DNA of 5,333 bases from Bacillota bacterium (lineage in GTDB: Bacteria > Bacillota > Clostridia > Lachnospirales > Lachnospiraceae), in contig JAEWRS010000358.1 in the NCBI GenBank assembly GCA_023398855.1, forward strand, positions 1 to 5,333, read 5' to 3'. The notes beneath the pieces are model-generated. The model had not been told where the DNA came from. It did not search any database and saw nothing but the letters and a program-made list of their open reading frames with translations. The position numbers and the translations under genes were made by a program. How positions within the stretch are numbered: the first letter of the stretch is position 1; the number at the start of each line of letters is the position of its first letter. Positions 1-5,333 of this stretch are shown here, piece by piece.

Positions 1-931
1 CTGCCTGATACTGGGCCAGAACGCTGTCTGAATCACTGGTAAGGGAGGCTAAAGTAGCCTCTGCAGTCTTTTTATCTGCATTCAGGGCTTCCAGCTGCGC
101 CGTCAGGCTGTCGGCCTTTTGGTTGGCCTGGCTCAATGCTTCGCTGTATTTTAACATTTCTTTATTATGGCCTTCATTGATGGACTTGGTATTGGCCGGC
201 ATTACCAGAAAAAACACCACCGCAGCTCCCAGCAAAAGACCGGCAAGAATATTCCACACAGCCTGATCCTTGGTATTTTCCCGGTAGCTGGGAGGAATGA
301 TCACATCATCATCTTCCATCTGCCTGTGAGAAAGCACATTCTTAAGCTTCCTCTTTTCCGGCTCCCGTTCATTTTTTATGCTTCCCCCGCCATCCTTTAC
401 CAGAGACTTGTAATAAAGTGCCTTGGGATGATTGCGGTCAATCTGCAATACCTTGTAAACTGCTTTCCCTGCCTTTTGGTAATCCTCTCTGGCAATCCAT
501 AAGAGTGCCAGCAGCAGCTGGGCTTTCACGTAGTTGGGCTTGCTTTCCACAACCTTGTTAAGCTGAAGGATAGCCAGATCTTCGCTTCCGTTCTGGGCAT
601 AGATCAAGGCCTGGTTAAACCGTCTTACGGCGCGCCGCTCTGCCTCCATTGTGCCTGATTTTCTCCGTATTTCGCCCAGGTAGTAATCCGCACGGTTTTC
701 CTCTGGCTGTAAGTTCATGCTGATCACCCATTGTACAAGAGCTTCTCCCACCTCTCCGACCTCATAATAAATCAGTCCTAAAAGATTTCTTGCATCAGTC
801 ATGTACTTGTTAAAATGAAGGCCTTTTTTCAAGCATTCCGATGCCCCTGACAAATCCCTGAGTTTTGCCCGTTCCAGCCCTATATTAAAATAACTGTTTG
901 CGATTACCCTGGTTTTTCTTTCATAATCCAT
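1..931 (-). CDS. TPR-repeat protein with one membrane helix and a coiled-coil tail (3' end outside window)
   Basis: This frame stays open from an ATG at 929-931 to the left edge, giving 310 residues with no stop, so the C-terminus is missing. Residues 1-180 are helical and TPR-like: successive helix pairs such as SYFNIGLERAKLRD, ARNLLGLIYYEVGEVGEAL, AQLLLALLWIAREDYQKA and ALYYKSLVK, with typical A/G/Y/L spacing. A charged linker (about 181-222, including EPEKRKLK and MEDDD) leads to one hydrophobic helix at about 224-246. After it comes a heptad-like, A/L/K/E-rich coiled coil from about 252 to the edge. Positive charges before the helix suggest TPRs in the cytoplasm and the coiled coil outside, a topology I infer. 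It starts 11 bases after the microprotein gene, with AGGCGG about 8 bases upstream of the ATG, so it is co-transcribed with folC. TPRs bind proteins; the partner is unknown. An envelope scaffold is possible, but no enzymatic domain is visible. Confidence 0.85.
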   Translation of the reverse strand, partial: MDYERKTRVIANSYFNIGLERAKLRDLSGASECLKKGLHFNKYMTDARNLLGLIYYEVGEVGEALVQWVISMNLQPEENRADYYLGEIRRKSGTMEAERRAVRRFNQALIYAQNGSEDLAILQLNKVVESKPNYVKAQLLLALLWIAREDYQKAGKAVYKVLQIDRNHPKALYYKSLVKDGGGSIKNEREPEKRKLKNVLSHRQMEDDDVIIPPSYRENTKDQAVWNILAGLLLGAAVVFFLVMPANTKSINEGHNKEMLKYSEALSQANQKADSLTAQLEALNADKKTAEATLASLTSDSDSVLAQYQA

Positions 932-942
932 ATCTTAACCGC

Positions 943-1083
943 CTATTCCTTGTTGACTTCTTTTATCAGATCCATCATTAAGTCATTCATATCTGTCAAA
1001 TCACTTCTTACAATGGCATCTTCAATGGCGTCAACCTCCAGGCTTGGCCTGTAGCTGTTAATCTCGGCTTCAAAATCAATCAT
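943..1083 (-). CDS. 46-residue acidic microprotein of unknown function
   Basis: A short complete ORF lies between folC and the TPR gene: ATG at 1081-1083, TAG at 943-945. Purine-rich AAAGAGGAAA sits a few bases upstream of the ATG, which makes a good ribosome site. The product begins MIDFEAEINSYRPSLEVDAI and is rich in Asp and Glu, with few basic residues and no Cys, Trp or His. It has no signal peptide or membrane helix and looks like two short amphipathic helices (about 17-26 and 30-44). Gaps of 23 bases to folC and 11 bases to the TPR gene imply one operon and possible translational coupling. I recognise no family. A small partner or adaptor of the downstream TPR protein is conceivable, but this rests on position only. 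Confidence 0.72.
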   Translation of the reverse strand: MIDFEAEINSYRPSLEVDAIEDAIVRSDLTDMNDLMMDLIKEVNKE

Positions 1084-1106
1084 ATGCTTTCCTCTTTCCC
1101 GCCCAT

Positions 1107-2453
1107 CTACTCAGGGCATCCTGGTATCCATGGAATGGAGTTCCTCCTTAAAACTGCTTTTATCTCCCCCATAAGATAAAGAGAACCAACACAAAACAGC
1201 AGATGCCCTTCATCCTTTTTATGAAGCATGTATAAGACAGCCTCTGCTACTGTCTGGAATCCTTCCACACTGCAGCCGCAGGCATTTTGAAATTCTTTCA
1301 CCAGGACCTCTGTTTCAAGTCCTCTCTCGGAATTAATATGAGCCACTGCCGCCTGATCAAGAGGCAGCACCTGTGCAATTTCCTTTATCATTTTATCATG
1401 ATCCTTATCGGATACTGATGAAAACAATAGATCAGCCCGCTTCTCTCTCTCCTGGCACAGGCGGGCTGCTGCCTTGGTAAAAGCCTCAATGCCACCCGGA
1501 TTATGGGCTCCATCGAGAAATACTCCCGGCAATACCTCCTCCATCCTCCCTGGCCAGTACATACGGGCGATTCCCTCTTTTATATGTGACTGGGTTATAG
1601 GAAGGCCCATGGCCATCTTTCGTTCTGCTGCTTCAAGGGCTTTAAAGGAAAGAAAAGCATTCATCACCTGATATTCCGCAACAGTGGGAACAGTAACATC
1701 AATATAATGTCCCCCTGTTTTAAAAAATCTGGCTTCACAGCCCTTATCACTGTAGCCGGTTATCTCATACCCCTGCCTGTCCGCCTCTTGGTAAGGAGAA
1801 CCAAGCTCCTTTGCCCTGGCGCGGATAACCTGAGAGGCACAACTGTCATTTCCGTCAAAGACTACCGGGATCCCTTTCTTTATAATCCCAGCCTTTTCCC
1901 ACGCAATTTTTTCTATTGTATTTCCTAAATATTCCGTATGGTCCAGACTGATAGAGGTAATCACTGAAACCAGGGGATGTCTTATGACATTCGTGGTATC
2001 CAGCCTTCCTCCAAGGCCGGTTTCCAGAATAACAATATCTGCTTCCAGTTTACGGAACAGGTCCATTGCCATATAAAACAAAAACTCAAAGTAAGACGGA
2101 TGACAATAGCCTTTCTTCATCATATTCTGAGAAACGATTCTGACGGACCGGAAGCTTTCTTCAAAAAACTTTTCTGCCACCATTTCTCCGTTTATATTGA
2201 AACGCTCTCTGATCTCCATCAGATGAGGAGAGGTGAAGGTGCCTACCCTGCAGCCTGCCTGTCTTAAAACAGACTGTAAAAATGCACATACCGACCCTTT
2301 TCCATTGGTACCTGCCACATGAATCATCTTCAACCCTTCATCCGGTTCCCCCATTTCGCAAAGGAACTTCCGGATATCTTCCAGAGAATTTTTCTTTCTG
2401 GTCCACATGGGAATCTGATCCAGATATTCCTCTGCAGTTTCGTCAATCTTCAT
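1107..2453 (-). CDS. folC: Folylpolyglutamate synthase / dihydrofolate synthase (FolC)
   Basis: FolC is a cytoplasmic Mur-ligase-family enzyme that ligates glutamate to folates with ATP; many bacterial forms also make dihydrofolate from dihydropteroate. From the chosen start (448 residues) the family signatures appear in order: P-loop HVAGTNGKGSV (45-55), TSPHL (74-78), ETGLGGRLDTTN (144-155), SISLDHTEYLGNT (167-179), EKAGIIK (186-192, with the usually carbamylated lysine), YQVMNA (261-266), WPGRMEE (300-306), LDGAHNP (313-319) and a C-terminal LFCVGSLYLMGE. Length is normal for the family, and no key residue is missing. The start is uncertain. The frame is open to an ATG at 2535-2537 (476 residues), and there is another ATG at 2472-2474. 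The first 28 extra residues are Arg/Pro-rich and unlike FolC, while MKIDETAEEYLDQIP fits the usual N-terminus. The chosen ATG lacks a well-spaced Shine-Dalgarno site; see the leader ORF at 2450-2485. It is first gene of the operon. Confidence 0.95.
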   Translation of the reverse strand: MKIDETAEEYLDQIPMWTRKKNSLEDIRKFLCEMGEPDEGLKMIHVAGTNGKGSVCAFLQSVLRQAGCRVGTFTSPHLMEIRERFNINGEMVAEKFFEESFRSVRIVSQNMMKKGYCHPSYFEFLFYMAMDLFRKLEADIVILETGLGGRLDTTNVIRHPLVSVITSISLDHTEYLGNTIEKIAWEKAGIIKKGIPVVFDGNDSCASQVIRARAKELGSPYQEADRQGYEITGYSDKGCEARFFKTGGHYIDVTVPTVAEYQVMNAFLSFKALEAAERKMAMGLPITQSHIKEGIARMYWPGRMEEVLPGVFLDGAHNPGGIEAFTKAAARLCQEREKRADLLFSSVSDKDHDKMIKEIAQVLPLDQAAVAHINSERGLETEVLVKEFQNACGCSVEGFQTVAEAVLYMLHKKDEGHLLFCVGSLYLMGEIKAVLRRNSIPWIPGCPE

Positions 2454-2485
2454 CGTAAGAGTACCAGCTTCCATCTCAATTTCAA
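2450..2485 (-). CDS. Possible 11-codon leader ORF overlapping the folC start
   Basis: A TTG at 2483-2485 opens an 11-residue frame (MKLRWKLVLLR) that ends at TGA 2450-2452, overlapping the folC ATG (2451-2453) as ATGA. An AGAAGG Shine-Dalgarno-like site at 2496-2501 lies 10 bases upstream of this TTG, a normal distance. The same site is out of frame with, or too far from, every plausible folC start. This arrangement would fit translational coupling: ribosomes load at AGAAGG, translate the short frame, then restart on folC. The peptide is basic and hydrophobic and shows no run of a single regulatory amino acid. It is an inference from spacing; the ORF is short enough to arise by chance. Confidence 0.3.
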   Translation of the reverse strand: MKLRWKLVLLR

Positions 2486-2506
2486 GTTTGATTTTCCTTC
2501 TGAACA

Positions 2507-2523
2507 CAGGCCCAGGGGGCCTG
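2507..2523 (-). promoter_or_regulatory. GC-rich hairpin in the folC leader
   Basis: CAGGCCC (2507-2513) and GGGCCTG (2517-2523) are perfect inverted repeats with a 3-base loop, giving a 7-bp very GC-rich stem in the folC leader RNA. It ends a few bases upstream of the AGAAGG ribosome site. No U-run follows it in the direction of transcription, so it is not an intrinsic terminator. It could influence ribosome access or RNA stability, which is inference. Confidence 0.45.
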
Positions 2524-2564
2524 GTCCGAAAAAGCATCTGTCCGACGGGTCAAAAAAATCGGAC
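2524..2564 (-). promoter_or_regulatory. Repeated GTCCGA/TCGGAC elements at the 5' end of the folC transcript
   Basis: On the + strand GTCCGA occurs at 2524-2529 and again at 2540-2545, with its complement TCGGAC at 2559-2564. In the leftward RNA the first-made copy (2564-2559) can pair with either later copy, so two mutually exclusive 6-bp hairpins are possible. The nearer one has a 13-base U-rich loop. The element sits within a few bases of the predicted transcription start. I found no match to the conserved cores of the THF or ZTP riboswitches as I remember them. It may be a 5' stabilising hairpin or an operator. Confidence 0.4.
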
Positions 2565-2574
2565 TATCTAGTTT

Positions 2575-2602
2575 ATTATAATATATGTCCGTCAATATGC
2601 AA
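2575..2602 (-). promoter_or_regulatory. Sigma-A-type promoter of the folC operon
   Basis: Reading leftward, a -35 box TTGCAT (2597-2602) and a consensus -10 box TATAAT (2575-2580) are separated by 16 bases. Transcription would begin near 2567 and give a leader of about 115 nt before folC. It lies just downstream of the ridA terminator, so folC has its own promoter instead of depending on ridA read-through. Confidence 0.65.
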
Positions 2603-2668
2603 CCCATTTCTTTCGCAAAAAGCCCTTTATTTCTACAACTGCTGCTGAAATATATCTCACAATATACA

Positions 2669-2724
2669 GGAAAAGCAAAAAGAGAGCAAGCACTATGAAA
2701 CGCTGTCAAGCATTTCATAGTGCT
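2669..2724 (-). terminator. Rho-independent terminator of ridA
   Basis: AGCACTATGAAA (2689-2700) and TTTCATAGTGCT (2713-2724) are perfect 12-base inverted repeats. Inner bases extend the stem to 15 bp with one G-U pair around a 6-base loop. In the leftward direction it is followed by a T-rich tract (TGCTCTCTTTTTGCTTTT, down to about 2669). It starts about 50 bases past the ridA stop. No T-run follows on the other side, so it acts in one direction. Confidence 0.87.
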
Positions 2725-2777
2725 GTACTCCCTGTATTCGTTTCCTTAAAGCAAATTCTCAGTGCTGAACCGGATAC

Positions 2778-3161
2778 TTACTTGCCGCAATAAGCGATGG
2801 CTTCGATTTCAACAAGAGCGTTCTTTGGAAGTGCTGCCACTTCAAATGCAGCTCTGGCCGGGCAATCCCCTGCAAAGAAAGATGCATAAACTTCGTTCAT
2901 TGCTCCAAACTCACTGATATTCTTTAATAAAACCGTTGTCTTAACTACGTTATCCATGGATAAGCCTTCGCTTTCCAGAATAGACTTGATGTTTGTCAAC
3001 GACTGTCTTGTCTGAGATACGATATCATCACCTGCAAACTCGCCGGTAGCAGGATCAATAGGGAGCTGTCCTGATATAAATACGTAATCGCCCCCACGCA
3101 CGCCCTGAGAATACGGGCCAATTGCTGCCGGCGCTTTTTCTGTTGCTAATACTTTTTTCAT
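2778..3161 (-). CDS. ridA: RidA family enamine/imine deaminase (YjgF/YER057c/UK114)
   Basis: RidA proteins are small cytoplasmic trimers that hydrolyse reactive 2-aminoacrylate and related enamine/imine intermediates released by PLP enzymes such as threonine or serine dehydratase, protecting other PLP enzymes. The 127-residue product has the family length and signature positions: IGPYSQG (14-20, Tyr17), [10 protein letters not shown] (28-37), [10 protein letters not shown] (50-59), then [14 protein letters not shown] (100-113) and VEIEAIA (117-123). Arg103 matches the catalytic arginine (Arg105 in E. coli numbering) and Glu120 the conserved glutamate. The MKKVLAT start has AAAGGAGA about 10 bases upstream; an upstream in-frame ATG (3185, 135 residues) would put that site inside the gene, so I reject it. 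It is a single-gene unit with its own promoter and terminator; no PLP enzyme is adjacent. Confidence 0.96.
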   Translation of the reverse strand: MKKVLATEKAPAAIGPYSQGVRGGDYVFISGQLPIDPATGEFAGDDIVSQTRQSLTNIKSILESEGLSMDNVVKTTVLLKNISEFGAMNEVYASFFAGDCPARAAFEVAALPKNALVEIEAIAYCGK

Positions 3162-3200
3162 AATGATAGATCTCCTTTCGTTCATTTCCTTGATAATTCT

Positions 3201-3228
3201 AGATTAGCACACATTCTGCAAAAGTCAA
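3201..3228 (-). promoter_or_regulatory. Extended -10 promoter of ridA
   Basis: Leftward -35 TTGACT (3223-3228) and -10 TAATCT (3201-3206) are 16 bases apart, and TG one base before the -10 makes it an extended -10 promoter. The start would be near 3194, giving a short leader of about 30 nt that holds the AAAGGAGA ribosome site. Confidence 0.65.
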
Positions 3229-3282
3229 GAAACTTTTTAAGGCATTCTAAAAAAAAATTAGTTTATTATATCTTTTTACCCC

Positions 3283-3321
3283 TTGTCATCTGGTATTGAA
3301 TACTATATAATATGATATAAT
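3283..3321 (+). promoter_or_regulatory. Promoter of the DUF1836 gene, with two -10 boxes
   Basis: TTGTCA (3283-3288) and TATAAT (3306-3311) are 17 bases apart, close to the sigma-A consensus. A second TATAAT follows at 3316-3321, but no -35 box sits at normal spacing for it. It diverges from the ridA promoter, with about 55 bases between the -35 boxes. Transcription would start near 3318, leaving a leader of about 105 nt. Confidence 0.72.
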
Positions 3322-3339
3322 AAAGGGGATCATCCATCG

Positions 3340-3406
3340 TGTACGGCGTCAGTTGTACAGAAGGCCGGCGCCCGACGGGCAAATTATCAGCCCAAAAGGC
3401 AGGGGC
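3340..3406 (+). promoter_or_regulatory. GC-rich structured leader of the DUF1836 gene
   Basis: The leader between promoter and gene is much more GC-rich than the AT-rich promoter before it and can form several stems. TGTACG (3340-3345) pairs with TGTACA (3354-3359, one G-U). GCCC (3370-3373) pairs with GGGC (3377-3380), which could instead pair with GCCC at 3390-3393. That last copy could also pair with GGGC at 3403-3406, just before the GAGG ribosome site (3413-3416). These are short, mutually exclusive stems. I recognise no known riboswitch and there is no terminator-like U-run. Confidence 0.35.
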
Positions 3407-3423
3407 AGGAAAGAGGAAAACAC

Positions 3424-4044
3424 ATGAAAACCAATGACGAAAGAATGCAGGACATCCTGAAGTATCTGGAATCCTTAGATCATATCAGACCGGAAAACAT
3501 TCCTGATATTGATCTGTACATGGACCAGGTCACTACCTTTATGGATGAGCATTTAAAGGATACCAAACGCCATCCGGAAGATAAGGTTCTGACAAAAACC
3601 ATGATCAATAATTATGCAAAGAACAATCTCCTTCCGGCTCCTAATAAAAAGAAATACTCCAAAGAGCACATGTTACTTCTCATATTTATATACTACTTTA
3701 AAAACCTGCTTTCCTTCCATGATATTGAACAACTCTTCCGCCCTATTACGGAAAAGCATTTCAATTCTGCGGAGGAGATTCCTTTAGAGGATATTTACAA
3801 GGAGGTCTTTTCCCAGGTGGAGAAGAATATAGACCGCATCAAGGTGGATATCACCCAAAAATACCAGCATACCAGCAAGACCTTTGAAGACAAGGGACTG
3901 GAGGAAGATGATCTGGAATATCTTCGCCTTTTTACCTGGATCTGTGAACTTTCTTTTGATGTGTATATAAAAAAGCAAATCATCGAACAGATTATTGATG
4001 ACCTAAGGGAGTCTGAGCCTGTAAGCATGAAAAAGAAAAAATAG
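3424..4044 (+). CDS. DUF1836 family MerR-like transcriptional regulator
   Basis: This 206-residue soluble protein matches my memory of the DUF1836 family of Firmicutes. The core is about residues 23-125, with VLTKTMINNYAKNNLLPAPN (55-74) and KKKYSKEHMLLLIFIYYFKN (75-94). This 'MxNNYxKxxLLPxPxKKxYSxEH' pattern resembles the first helix-turn-helix and wing of MerR regulators, so DNA binding is likely. The C-terminal half (about 120-195) is helical and acidic, perhaps for dimerisation or ligand sensing, and the tail is four lysines. B. subtilis YkrK, reported as a repressor of htpX, may be a relative; I am not certain. GAGG (3413-3416) lies 7 bases before the ATG, which supports this start. The gene stands alone and diverges from ridA, so autoregulation or control of ridA is possible. 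There is no signal peptide or membrane helix. Confidence 0.85.
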   Translation: MKTNDERMQDILKYLESLDHIRPENIPDIDLYMDQVTTFMDEHLKDTKRHPEDKVLTKTMINNYAKNNLLPAPNKKKYSKEHMLLLIFIYYFKNLLSFHDIEQLFRPITEKHFNSAEEIPLEDIYKEVFSQVEKNIDRIKVDITQKYQHTSKTFEDKGLEEDDLEYLRLFTWICELSFDVYIKKQIIEQIIDDLRESEPVSMKKKK

Positions 4045-4093
4045 GACAGATACCCCATTGGGACACTTGGTTCCTTGTCCTCACAGCATAACA

Positions 4094-4134
4094 AAAACAG
4101 GGGCAAGTTTTTACTTCAGGCTTGTCCCCGTTTT
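4094..4134. terminator. Bidirectional terminator between convergent genes
   Basis: AAAACAGGGGCAAG (4094-4107) and CTTGTCCCCGTTTT (4121-4134) form a 14-bp stem with one A-C mismatch and one G-T pair (rightward RNA) around a 13-base loop. The A-rich and T-rich arm ends provide a U-tract in each direction: TTTT on the rightward RNA and a longer TTTTTG on the leftward RNA. It serves the DUF1836 gene, ending 50 bases upstream of it, and yerC, whose stop codon is only two bases away. Confidence 0.82.
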
Positions 4135-4136
4135 CG

Positions 4137-4439
4137 TCAACCTTCTCTTTTCTCTTCTTCCAAACGCTTAAACACCATATCATAACCGTCGTTCCCGTAA
4201 TTTAAGGAGCGGTTTACACGGCTGATGGTGGCAGTGGAGGCTCCCGTCTTTTCTGCGATCTCCAGATAAGTACGGCCTTCCCGCAGCATTTTCGCCACTT
4301 CATATCTCTGGGATAAGCTTAACAGCTCATTCACAGTACATACATCCTCAAAAAAAATATAACATTCTTCCGATGATCTTAAAGATAAGATGGCCTCAAA
4401 CAGATGGTCTACCGCATCTGTCTTAATTTTTTTATTCAT
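4137..4439 (-). CDS. yerC: YerC/YecD family TrpR-like DNA-binding regulator
   Basis: The 100-residue product matches the YerC/YecD branch of the TrpR-repressor superfamily in length and sequence. The N-terminal half (DHLFEAILSLRSSEECYIFFEDVCTVNELLSL) is the helical dimer core. ELLSLSQRYEVAKMLREG (38-55) leads to the helix-turn-helix TYLEIAEKTGASTATISRVNRSL (57-79), then the family ending NYGNDGYDMVF. Relatives in Firmicutes have been linked to control of histidine genes (HisR), so an amino-acid-responsive repressor is plausible; no target is visible here. The ATG at 4437-4439 gives the usual MNKKIK start. A TTG four codons upstream lies only one base from the GGGG of the ribosome site, too close, while the ATG is 13 bases away, slightly long. 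It has its own promoter and shares a terminator with the convergent DUF1836 gene. Confidence 0.92.
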   Translation of the reverse strand: MNKKIKTDAVDHLFEAILSLRSSEECYIFFEDVCTVNELLSLSQRYEVAKMLREGRTYLEIAEKTGASTATISRVNRSLNYGNDGYDMVFKRLEEEKREG

Positions 4440-4481
4440 AGTATCGATCAATCCCCTTTTTATGTTTTTACTCTTAGCTGC

Positions 4482-4510
4482 ATTTTAACATACTAAAGTT
4501 GTAAAGTCCA
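4482..4510 (-). promoter_or_regulatory. Extended -10 promoter of yerC
   Basis: Leftward -35 TGGACT (4505-4510, 4 of 6 consensus bases) and -10 TAAAAT (4482-4487, 5 of 6) are 17 bases apart, with TG one base upstream of the -10. Transcription would start near 4475. No terminator hairpin lies between the HAD gene stop and this site, so some read-through from the HAD gene is also likely. Confidence 0.5.
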
Positions 4511-4523
4511 CCCTCCACGGAAA

Positions 4524-5333
4524 TCACGAAAGCATAAATTTTTCTACAACATGTGCTATTCCATCATGATCATTGGAACCGGTTACATAATCAGCAGCTT
4601 TTTTTACTGGAAAAACTGCATTCTCCATAGCAACGCCAAGGCCTGCATACTGGATCATAGATAAATCATTATACCCATCCCCACAGGCGATCATTTCATT
4701 CCGGCTCATACCAAGCCTTGTAAGCAGGCGTTCCAGACTTGCCGCCTTATCAATTCCCTTTGGAAGAATTTCCAGGAAATAAGGCTCTGAGCGGTAAACA
4801 CTGTAATCCCGCCCTAAGGCTGCTTTTACCTTGGGTTCTACCATGGCAAGGTAATCTCCATCTTCCAGCATCAGAAACTTTACAACCGGGAACTGTACAT
4901 AGGCCTCCATGTCTGAGACTTCTTTAACCTCCAGTTTGTTTACGGCAGCTTCCTTTTCCACATATTCATCTCCGGCATTGGGAGTGACAATGAGATCATT
5001 CTCATAGGTAAGAATGTTTACTCCATGATCCTTTGCCATGCGGATAATCCTGGAATTAGAAGATACAGGCAATTCCTTTGCAAAAACTGTTTCTCCTGTC
5101 TTACAGTTGATGATACGGCCTCCGTTAAAGGATAGGATATAGCCTCCTGACTCATGGAGCTCCAATTCCCTGGCAAGAGGCATTACCCCGTAGGTAGGGC
5201 GTCCTGATGCCAATACAATAATTCCTCCCTGTCTTTTTAACTCAAAAAGCGCCTCTCTGGTTTTGGGCGTGATCTCCTTATTCCGGTTTGTCAGCGTCCC
5301 ATCCAGATCCAGCACGATCATCCGATAGTCCAT
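4524..5333 (-). CDS. Cof-type HAD-IIB family hydrolase (sugar/cofactor phosphatase)
   Basis: This is a 269-residue member of the HAD superfamily, Cof-like subfamily IIB: cytoplasmic, magnesium-dependent phosphatases acting on small sugar phosphates or nucleotide/flavin/PLP-type compounds. All four catalytic motifs are intact. Motif I is VLDLDGTLT (7-15, nucleophile Asp9 and acid/base Asp11) and motif II is LASGRP (41-46, Ser43). Motif III is Lys196 in PKGIDKAASL, and motif IV is CGDGYNDLSMI (217-227, Asp219 and Asp223). The stretch from about 80 to 190 is the C2-type alpha/beta cap that sets specificity. FNGG (69-72) and the final NDHDGIAHVVEKFM are also family-typical. The ATG is the last three bases of the window, so its ribosome site and promoter are unseen; MDYRMIVLDLDGTL is a normal start. 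It lies 84 bases upstream of yerC on the same strand. Substrate cannot be assigned. Confidence 0.93.
   Translation of the reverse strand: MDYRMIVLDLDGTLTNRNKEITPKTREALFELKRQGGIIVLASGRPTYGVMPLARELELHESGGYILSFNGGRIINCKTGETVFAKELPVSSNSRIIRMAKDHGVNILTYENDLIVTPNAGDEYVEKEAAVNKLEVKEVSDMEAYVQFPVVKFLMLEDGDYLAMVEPKVKAALGRDYSVYRSEPYFLEILPKGIDKAASLERLLTRLGMSRNEMIACGDGYNDLSMIQYAGLGVAMENAVFPVKKAADYVTGSNDHDGIAHVVEKFMLS

Noticed and set aside
167..502. 111-residue rightward ORF
   Set aside because: It lies antisense to the TPR gene, whose frame is continuous and has recognisable repeats; the ORF has no plausible ribosome site or domain.
2454..2537. N-terminal extension of FolC to 476 residues
   Set aside because: The extra Arg/Pro-rich residues do not resemble FolC, overlap the GC hairpin, and have no good ribosome site; the start at 2453 gives the normal family N-terminus.
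2454..2567. THF riboswitch upstream of folC
   Set aside because: The leader lacks the conserved THF core as I remember it, and the visible stems are arranged differently.
2482..2718. 78-residue leftward ORF between ridA and folC
   Set aside because: It begins inside the ridA terminator stem, runs through the folC promoter and leader, and shows no protein-like composition or ribosome site.
2689..2724. Perfect inverted repeat as an insertion-sequence end or attachment site
   Set aside because: It is followed by a T-rich tract in the ridA direction and sits just past the ridA stop, so an intrinsic terminator explains it; no transposase or target duplication is seen.
3795..4106. Leftward 103-residue ORF over the DUF1836 gene end
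   Set aside because: It is a shadow of the coding strand, crosses the bidirectional terminator region and has no family features.
1..5333. Defence island, CRISPR or mobile system
   Set aside because: No direct-repeat array, nuclease, transposase, integrase or toxin-antitoxin pair is visible; the genes are ordinary chromosomal families.

Overview
The window looks like chromosomal housekeeping sequence from a low-to-mid GC Gram-positive anaerobe, most likely a Lachnospiraceae/Clostridia member (Lacrimispora- or Enterocloster-like; the genus is a guess). The evidence is the protein set (clostridial FolC, a DUF1836 regulator, a YerC/TrpR-like regulator, a Cof-type HAD phosphatase), AGGAG-type ribosome sites, and sigma-A-like promoters with TATAAT and extended -10 boxes. 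I see no mobile element, CRISPR array, tRNA, rRNA or phage gene.

Layout, left to right. 1-2602 is a leftward unit read from a promoter near 2575-2602: folC (1107-2453), a 46-residue acidic microprotein (943-1083), and a TPR / single membrane helix / coiled-coil protein that runs off the left edge (1-931). The roughly 115-nt folC leader holds repeated GTCCGA/TCGGAC elements, a GC-rich hairpin, and a possible 11-codon leader ORF whose stop overlaps the folC start. 2669-3228 is a self-contained leftward ridA unit with its own promoter and a strong terminator. Starting from a divergent promoter at 3283-3311, a rightward DUF1836 (MerR-like) regulator gene occupies 3424-4044, after a GC-rich leader of about 100 nt. 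It converges on a leftward yerC-type TrpR-family regulator (4137-4439), and the two share one bidirectional terminator (4094-4134). A leftward Cof-like HAD hydrolase (4524-5333) fills the right end, its ATG being the last three bases of the window.

How the genes fit together. FolC makes (poly)glutamylated folates and RidA clears reactive enamine/imine intermediates. YerC and the DUF1836 protein are DNA-binding regulators whose targets cannot be read from this window. The HAD enzyme probably dephosphorylates a small sugar phosphate or cofactor. Apart from the folC-microprotein-TPR operon these are independent units, not one pathway. The parts least explained by known families are the microprotein/TPR pair downstream of folC and the two structured 5' leaders. 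I do not see convincing evidence of a new multi-gene system.
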